Source of the DNA: Pseudomonadota bacterium
Lineage (GTDB): Bacteria; Pseudomonadota; Gammaproteobacteria; Burkholderiales; Burkholderiaceae_C
DNA length: 64,000 nt
Direction of reading: 5' to 3'
Assembly: GCA_021819435.1 (NCBI GenBank)
Contig: JAKARB010000016.1
Coordinates: 48,332-112,331, forward strand
This document shows positions 59,049 through 64,000 of the stretch, piece by piece. Within the stretch, counting starts at the first letter, position 1. The number at the start of each line of letters is the position of its first letter. The notes under the pieces are model-generated. The model was not told where the DNA came from. It did no database searches and saw only the letters and a list, made by a program, of their open reading frames with translations. The position numbers and the translations under genes are program-made.

Positions 59049-60626
59049 TCAGCCGTGGCGGATGAGGTGATCGAAAGCGCTGAGCGCAGCGGTCGCTCCG
59101 GCCCCGGCCGCGATCACGATCTGCTTGTAAGGCACGTTGGTGCAATCGCCCGCTGCGAACACGCCCGGCACGTTGGTGTGGCCCTTCGCATCGATGATGA
59201 TTTCACCGAACTTGCTGAGCTCCACCGTGCCGCGCAGGAACTCGGTGTTGGGCACCAGCCCGATCTGCACGAAAACGCCTTCCAGCGGCACCGTGTGCTC
59301 CTGGTTGGTCGCGCGGTCCTTGTACTTCAGGCCGGTGACCTTGCCCGTGTCTTTGCCAGCCTGATCCACGCCGATGATCTCGGTGGTCTGCGCGTTCGTG
59401 TGGATGGTCACGTTCGGCAAGCTCTTCAACTTGTTGACCAGCACCGCATCGGCCTTCAACTGATCGGCAAACTCGATGAGCGTGACGTGGGCCACGATGC
59501 CCGCCAGGTCGATGGCCGCCTCGACACCCGAGTTGCCGCCGCCGATCACGGCCGTGCGCTTGCCCTTGAACAGCGGGCCGTCGCAGTGCGGGCAATAGGC
59601 CACGCCCTTGTTCTTGTACTCGGCCTCGCCGGGCACGTTGACGTTCCTCCAGCGCGCGCCGGTGGACAGGATCACGGTCTTGGCCTTGAGCACACCACCG
59701 TTTTCCATCTTCACCTGGATGAGGCCGCCCGGCTGCTCGGCCGGGATGATGGCAGCGGCCTTCTGCATGTTCATGATGTCGACGTCATACGCCTTGGCGT
59801 GGGCCTCGAGCGCCGCGGCCAGCTTGGGGCCGTCGGTCTCCAGCACGGAGATGTAGTTCTCGATGGCCAGCGTGTCGTTGACCTGGCCGCCGAAGCGCTC
59901 GGCCGCGATGCCGGTGCGGATGCCCTTGCGGGCTGCGTACACGCCAGCGGCCGCGCCAGCGGGGCCACCGCCCACGATCAACACGTCATACGGCGCCTTG
60001 GCATCGACCTTGGCGGCTTCCTTCGCGGCGGAGTTGGTGTCCAGCTTGGCCACGATCTCTGCCACGGACATCTTGCCCGAAGCGAACACCTGGCCGTTGA
60101 GGAAGACCATGGGCACGGCCATGATCTCGCGCTTTTCCACCTCGTCCTGGAAGGCGCCGCCTTCGATGATCGTGGTCTTGACCTTCGGGTTGAGGATGGC
60201 CATGAGCGAGAGCGCCTGCACCACGTCCGGGCAGTTGTGGCAGCTCAGGGACATGTAGACCTCGAAGCTGAAGTCGCCGTCCAGGACGCGGATGTTCTCC
60301 AGCGTCTCGGCCTCTTCCTTTGGGGGATGGCCACCCGTCCACAGCAGCGCCAGCACCAGCGAGGTGAACTCGTGGCCCAGCGGCAGGCCCGCAAAGCGCA
60401 GGCTGTTGGTGGCGCTCACACGCTGCAGCGTGAACGAAGGCTTGCGGGCGTCCTGCCCGTCGGTCTTCAGGGTGATCTTGTCGGCGCGCAGACCTTGAAT
60501 CGTCTGCAGCAGCTCGAGCATCTCGCGCGAGTTCTCGGAGTCACTCAGGGATGCGACGATCTCGAAAGGTTGTTGCACGCGCTCCAGGTAGGCGGCGAGT
60601 TGGGCCTTGAGGGTGTCGTCGAGCAT
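59049..60626 (-). CDS. ahpF: Alkyl hydroperoxide reductase subunit F
   Basis: AhpF passes electrons from NADH through FAD to AhpC. The start at ATG 60626 is chosen over 60635 because AAGGA then lies eight bases upstream and the N-terminus [15 protein letters not shown] matches known AhpF; length is 525. The N-terminal thioredoxin-like double domain has the CHNCPD redox pair. The FAD-binding motif is [16 protein letters not shown], and the second redox pair is CPHCDG. The NADH-binding motif is [14 protein letters not shown]-terminal [12 protein letters not shown] motif completes it. A weak hairpin with a T-run lies 60-80 bp 3' of the gene. It is 176 bp downstream of ahpC. Confidence 0.97.
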   Translation of the reverse strand: MLDDTLKAQLAAYLERVQQPFEIVASLSDSENSREMLELLQTIQGLRADKITLKTDGQDARKPSFTLQRVSATNSLRFAGLPLGHEFTSLVLALLWTGGHPPKEEAETLENIRVLDGDFSFEVYMSLSCHNCPDVVQALSLMAILNPKVKTTIIEGGAFQDEVEKREIMAVPMVFLNGQVFASGKMSVAEIVAKLDTNSAAKEAAKVDAKAPYDVLIVGGGPAGAAAGVYAARKGIRTGIAAERFGGQVNDTLAIENYISVLETDGPKLAAALEAHAKAYDVDIMNMQKAAAIIPAEQPGGLIQVKMENGGVLKAKTVILSTGARWRNVNVPGEAEYKNKGVAYCPHCDGPLFKGKRTAVIGGGNSGVEAAIDLAGIVAHVTLIEFADQLKADAVLVNKLKSLPNVTIHTNAQTTEIIGVDQAGKDTGKVTGLKYKDRATNQEHTVPLEGVFVQIGLVPNTEFLRGTVELSKFGEIIIDAKGHTNVPGVFAAGDCTNVPYKQIVIAAGAGATAALSAFDHLIRHG

Positions 60627-60802
60627 GGTGGGCATCCTTCAATGTGAGTTCAAGTGACTTCGGGAACCGGCCTCCTCTGTGTGTCAGCGAGCTGAAGAGG
60701 CCAGGGTCATCCACCCACCCGCCTTGTGGGCGAGCAGGGGAACAGTTTTCAACGTTGTGGCGAGGTCAGGCCTCAGCACAGGTCAAAGCTTCGAAAGATC
60801 GA

Positions 60803-61378
60803 TCAGATTTTGCCGACCAGGTCCAGCGAGGGAGCCAGGGTCTTGGCGCCTTCCTTCCACTTGGCCGGGCAGACTTGGCCGGGGTTGGCGGCGGTGTACT
60901 GGGCGGCCTTCAGCTTGCGCAGGGTCTCCGACACGTCGCGGGCGATCTCGTTGCTGTGGATTTCAGCGGTCTTGATGACGCCTTCGGGGTTGATGATGAA
61001 GGTGCCGCGCAGCGACAGGCCTTCTTCTTCGATGTGCACATCGAAAGCGCGGGTCAGCTTGTGGGTGGGGTCACCAACCAGGGGGAACTGGGCCTTGCCG
61101 ACTGCCGGCGAGGTTTCGTGCCACACCTTGTGCGAGAAGTGGGTGTCGGTGGTGACGATGTAGACCTCGGCGCCGGCCTTCTTGAACTCTTCGTAGCTGT
61201 TGGCGGCGTCTTCGATCTCGGTCGGGCAGTTGAAGGTGAAGGCGGCCGGCATGAAGATCAGCACGGACCACTTGCCCTTGAGGGTCTCGTCGGAAACGGT
61301 GATGAACTCGCCCTTGCCGTTGCGGCTGACGAAGGCTTCGGTCTTGAAGGGTTGGATCTGGGTGTTGATGAGGCTCAT
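60803..61378 (-). CDS. ahpC: Alkyl hydroperoxide reductase subunit C (2-Cys peroxiredoxin)
   Basis: The 191-residue enzyme reduces H2O2 and organic peroxides. The peroxidatic Cys is in PAAFTFNCPTEIED and the resolving Cys is in GQVCPAKWKEG near the C-terminus. The start MSLINTQIQPF at 61378 follows the AhpC consensus; an extra 12 residues in the longer frame are not. The gene is 176 bp upstream of ahpF on the same strand, and an OxyR-like site is found about 105 bp upstream of its start. Confidence 0.97.
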   Translation of the reverse strand: MSLINTQIQPFKTEAFVSRNGKGEFITVSDETLKGKWSVLIFMPAAFTFNCPTEIEDAANSYEEFKKAGAEVYIVTTDTHFSHKVWHETSPAVGKAQFPLVGDPTHKLTRAFDVHIEEEGLSLRGTFIINPEGVIKTAEIHSNEIARDVSETLRKLKAAQYTAANPGQVCPAKWKEGAKTLAPSLDLVGKI

Positions 61379-61453
61379 GTTGGGCTCCTGGTCAGGGTTG
61401 GTTTGGCTGAACACCGCTCACTGAGAGCAGGTGTTTTCGAGAAGACAGGATGA

Positions 61454-61519
61454 ATCTTAGGCCAGGACGCATCATCAATCGAATTGATTGAACAAATACG
61501 ATCAATTGCGTACGGCTAT
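61454..61519 (-). promoter_or_regulatory. OxyR-like site and promoter of ahpC
   Basis: On the minus strand four tetranucleotides spaced by seven bases are ATAG (61519-61516), CAAT (61508-61505), ATTT (61497-61494) and CAAT (61486-61483), against the OxyR pattern ATAG-N7-CTAT-N7-ATAG-N7-CTAT. Twelve of the 16 bases agree, and the third interval also has the T and A expected at positions 2 and 6. A TAAGAT -10 element lies at 61459-61454, correctly downstream. This places ahpC (and probably ahpF) under peroxide-induced control. Confidence 0.55.
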
Positions 61520-61586
61520 TGACCCACCCTCGCCATACCAGGCAGGAAAACCCTCCCAAATCAAGCTCCATGCAGTTTGCGAGCAC

Positions 61587-63554
61587 TCACTTCACATAGA
61601 AACGGGTGGCGTTCACCGGCGTGTTGGCCATGCGGTCAACGTTGAAAACGCCGCTCGCCGGGGTGATCGCGCGCCCCTTGACGCCCACCGTCGCGCGCAA
61701 GGTGACCGAACTCAGGTCGGCGGGCACCCGGCAGTTGTAGAGGCCCGTGCTGCCCACGCTGCAGGTCACCGAAGAAGCGGTGGGCGTGAGGCTGACGCCG
61801 CCCGCCGTGTAGGGGCTGCCATTGGGCTGCAACACCCAGCCAGCCGCCTGCACGCTGCCATCCGCCCCCACCGCCACAGCGCTCGCCTTGCCCAGCGCCG
61901 CCACCGTGGCCTTGGTCTGCAAGACGGTGGCGACGACGTTCTCGGTGCTGGTGCCGCACGGCGCCTTGGCCGTGGTGCAGGTGAGCTGCGGCGACGAGAA
62001 CAAGGCCACCTTGGGCTGGATGTAGGACATGACCGTGCCGAACTGCCCCGAAACGCCCTTGCCGTAGCTGTAAGCGAACGCGCCCGGGAAGGAGGAGTTG
62101 GCCTTGTCGTGCGCCGCGCCGAGGTTGTGGCCCAGCTCATGCGCCAGCGTCAGGCTCTCGCAGTAGTAGTTGCCGTACTGGCCATCGTTGATCGACGCGA
62201 ACATCAACGAAGGCGCCTGCTGCTTGTACGAGGTCAGGCCCGCCGCCCCTGCGGCCGGCACATAAGCCAGACCGCAGGTGCCCGTGGTCGAGGTGACGGC
62301 GTTGAAAGGCGCCACGAACACCGTCATGGCGGCGCCGTTGCTGGCTTTCTGCGCCGCCGTGCCCGCGAAGGCCCCGGCGTCGCGGCGCAGCACATCGAGC
62401 TGCACCTGCGGCGTGGCATCGGCCGCCTTCACCAGGCGCCAACCCACGATGCGAAAACGCACGCCCGTGCCGCTGTTCACGTAGGCTTGGTTGGCCACCT
62501 CGACGAGGTTGACCAGGCGCGTGCGGGCCGCCGTCTCCGTGCCCCACAGGGTCACGAGGCTGGGGCTGTAGCTCATCAGCAGGTTGATCTGGGTGTCGAC
62601 CGTGCCGGCCTTGAGCGGCACGGGCTGGGTCGACGCCGTGGAAGCTGCCGTGGCCGTCGCACCGGCCGTCACCGCCCCGGCGGAAATGCTGCCTGCGGCG
62701 GCCACCGCCAGCTCGGGCGCGCCGCCCGCGCTGCTAGAACCCGCGCCGACGCCAGTCGCCGGCGCTCCGATGTGGTCATCGCCCTTCGGCCCGCTGAGCC
62801 CCGCCGCGCGCGGGTCGAGGATCTCGGTGCGGCCCTGCCGCGTCATCACCTGGTATTCGCCCCGGGTGGTGTGGATGGTGGCGAACACCGCATCCGGCCC
62901 CACCGTCCATTGCGATGACTGGCCGATGCCATCCATGCGGCTGATGGCGCTGACCTGCTGGAAGCCATGTTCGTCGATGCCCGAGGCCGTGATGACGACC
63001 ACCTCGGTCTGACCGTCAGGCAGGGGCATGGCCCACTCGCTGCCCACGGGGGCATCGGCCAGCGCCGCGAGGTTGGGCGTGATGAGCCGCACCCCCGACT
63101 CGACCGCCGGCCCCAGCACGAACGCCTGCGTGGACACCGCCGCCACCGTGGCGGCAGGCGCCACCGCGAGCCGTGCGCCCGAGCCCCGTTGCGCCACGGC
63201 GAACAGCCGCCCGCCCACGCGCACGCCGCCTTGCAGGCCCTGGGCGGTCTGCTTCAGGTAGATGCGGTCGCCGGGCGTGTCACCCAGCCGGCCGTGCCAG
63301 GACTTGAGTCCGTTGCGCCCCACCACCACCGCGTCGAGCGTGAGGCGCCGCGTGCCCACCTGGGGCAGGTTCACATCCAAGCTGTCGCCCGCATGGGCAC
63401 GAGAAAGGCGCCCCATGTCGAGCTGCATCGGCTGCTCGATGCGGACCTCGCTGGCCGGCAGCACCACATCGGCGGGCGGCTGTGCACGCGGGGCGGCCAG
63501 CGCCCCTCCAGAGATCAACGCGAACGACATCAGGCAAAAACGAGGCAACTGCAT
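61587..63554 (-). CDS. Secreted zinc metalloprotease (M12, reprolysin-like)
   Basis: From ATG 63554 (CGGAG nine bases upstream) the product has 655 residues. A signal peptide (FCLMSFALISGGALAAP, residues 6-22) is followed by a propeptide of about 230 residues, an Ala/Gly/Thr-rich linker (about 280-320), and the catalytic domain. The zinc site is TLAHELGHNLGAAHD (HExxHxxGxxHD), with a Met-turn GTVMSYIQP downstream. A C-terminal domain of about 125 residues (VQAAGWVLQPNGSPYTAGGV) may aid binding. The fold is metzincin type. It is secreted or surface-held; substrates unknown. Confidence 0.9.
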   Translation of the reverse strand: MQLPRFCLMSFALISGGALAAPRAQPPADVVLPASEVRIEQPMQLDMGRLSRAHAGDSLDVNLPQVGTRRLTLDAVVVGRNGLKSWHGRLGDTPGDRIYLKQTAQGLQGGVRVGGRLFAVAQRGSGARLAVAPAATVAAVSTQAFVLGPAVESGVRLITPNLAALADAPVGSEWAMPLPDGQTEVVVITASGIDEHGFQQVSAISRMDGIGQSSQWTVGPDAVFATIHTTRGEYQVMTRQGRTEILDPRAAGLSGPKGDDHIGAPATGVGAGSSSAGGAPELAVAAAGSISAGAVTAGATATAASTASTQPVPLKAGTVDTQINLLMSYSPSLVTLWGTETAARTRLVNLVEVANQAYVNSGTGVRFRIVGWRLVKAADATPQVQLDVLRRDAGAFAGTAAQKASNGAAMTVFVAPFNAVTSTTGTCGLAYVPAAGAAGLTSYKQQAPSLMFASINDGQYGNYYCESLTLAHELGHNLGAAHDKANSSFPGAFAYSYGKGVSGQFGTVMSYIQPKVALFSSPQLTCTTAKAPCGTSTENVVATVLQTKATVAALGKASAVAVGADGSVQAAGWVLQPNGSPYTAGGVSLTPTASSVTCSVGSTGLYNCRVPADLSSVTLRATVGVKGRAITPASGVFNVDRMANTPVNATRFYVK

Positions 63555-63874
63555 GGTGCGGAACTCCGGCAAGGGGCCAACCAGGCGCGGTCGGCACACG
63601 GCAGCCAGACTAGGGCGCCTCGCCGTGAAATGCGCGTGAATTCCTGACGTGGACAGCGCCCTTGGCGCCCCAATGCCGCGATGAATCGGCCAAACCGCCC
63701 CAATTCGTTCGGAATGCCTTGTCAGGCAATTTCCTACAGCACGCCCAGCATGACGCCGACGCGCCGCGCAGCCAGGCCCCTATCAAGAAAACTGGCCGGT
63801 CTTTGCACAATGAATCCATCGACAGCGCGAAAGCGAACGCAGACAGCCCCCAGGAAACGAACAGGAACCGCACC
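63555..63874. other. Intergenic region upstream of flhD
   Basis: These 320 bases separate the metalloprotease (leftward) and flhD (rightward). I see no gene and no sure promoter; the segment must hold the control region of flhD, the master switch of flagellar genes. The final 30 bases contain CAGGAAACG and AGGAACC, which serve as ribosome binding sites. Confidence 0.5.
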
Positions 63875-64000
63875 ATGAACGCCGACCAAATCCTCGCCGA
63901 AATCCGTGAAGTCAACCTGTCCTACCTGATGCTGGCGCAAAGCCTCATCCGCTCGGACCGCGAACAGGCCCTCTTCCGCCTCGGCATCTCCGAAGAAGCC
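63875..64000 (+). CDS. flhD: Flagellar master regulator FlhD, N-terminal part (truncated by window edge)
   Basis: The frame from ATG 63875 runs to the end of the window with 42 residues. It reads [20 protein letters not shown] and then [20 protein letters not shown], which is the typical N-terminus of FlhD (LSYLLLAQxLIRxDRxxAxFRLGI). FlhD forms the FlhD4C2 complex that activates class II flagellar promoters. AGGAACC upstream is the ribosome binding site. flhC and further flagellar genes should follow beyond the right edge. Confidence 0.93.
   Translation, partial: MNADQILAEIREVNLSYLMLAQSLIRSDREQALFRLGISEEA

Noticed and set aside
58761..60647. A 628-residue open frame on the plus strand over ahpF
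   Set aside because: It is the antisense shadow of ahpF, which has complete redox and nucleotide-binding motifs.
1..64000. tRNA or rRNA genes, insertion sequences and prophage genes
   Set aside because: No cloverleaf-like or rRNA segments, transposase motifs with terminal repeats, or phage structural genes could be recognised by reading; small divergent cases could still be missed.

Overview
The window is GC-rich chromosomal DNA from a betaproteobacterium of the order Burkholderiales, probably Comamonadaceae or a neighbouring family. The gene repertoire supports this: apaG next to a COG4389 'site-specific recombinase', a betaproteobacterial cyanate cluster, PEP-CTERM secreted proteins, an AdeT-like solute-binding protein, FlhD-controlled flagella and many sensory proteins. 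Nothing suggests a plasmid or an intact prophage. The one clearly different stretch is a lower-GC patch at about 20.0-22.6 kb.

Region 1 (1-4.6 kb) is the edge of a type I-E CRISPR-Cas operon on the minus strand: a WYL-domain regulator, cas3, then cas8e (cse1), which runs off the left edge. The 194-bp gap between cas3 and cas8e holds the most interesting object in the window. It is a one-spacer mini-CRISPR on the plus strand with two degenerate I-E repeats, its own sigma70-like promoter and its own intrinsic terminator. Its guide matches a site with an AAG PAM inside the predicted cas8e promoter. The match covers seed positions 1-5, 7 and 8, then 10, 11, 13 and 14. This is the design of a CreR-type Cas-regulating guide RNA, by which Cascade would repress its own operon without cutting.

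Region 2 (4.6-14.4 kb) is housekeeping: two lytic transglycosylases (MltB-like and MltA), a solitary ParB-like protein, rpe, a Tat-exported PhoD phosphatase, apaG, the polytopic COG4389 protein and a DUF481 outer-membrane protein. Region 3 (14.5-18.6 kb) is a minus-strand cyanate operon: solute-binding protein, permease, ATPase, a DUF1348 protein and cyanase. Region 4 (18.6-22.6 kb) is a small accessory zone: a YoeB/YefM-type toxin-antitoxin pair, a decayed XRE-2TM gene, a PEP-CTERM protein and a BLUF photoreceptor paired with a small membrane protein. Region 5 (22.8-31.3 kb) has a NarL-type two-component system, an esterase, a secreted protein of unknown role, an HDOD protein, priA, and a 1-kb gene-free stretch with repeated DnaA-box elements. 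Region 6 (31.3-50.4 kb) has an AdeT-like binding protein, a SET-domain protein, the alpha-2-macroglobulin/PBP1C pair, a methyltransferase, a LysR-controlled CoA-transferase, ProQ, a second PEP-CTERM protein and trhP. Region 7 (50.6-64 kb) is signalling and stress: a GAF-PAS-GGDEF-EAL protein, a metallo-beta-lactamase-fold hydrolase, a chemoreceptor, a histidine kinase paired with a PhnD-like binding protein, ahpF and ahpC with an OxyR-like site, a secreted zinc metalloprotease, and the first codons of flhD.

Gene boundaries come from reading frames, ribosome binding sites and family knowledge. No database search was possible. Promoter, operator and target calls are motif readings and need experimental support.
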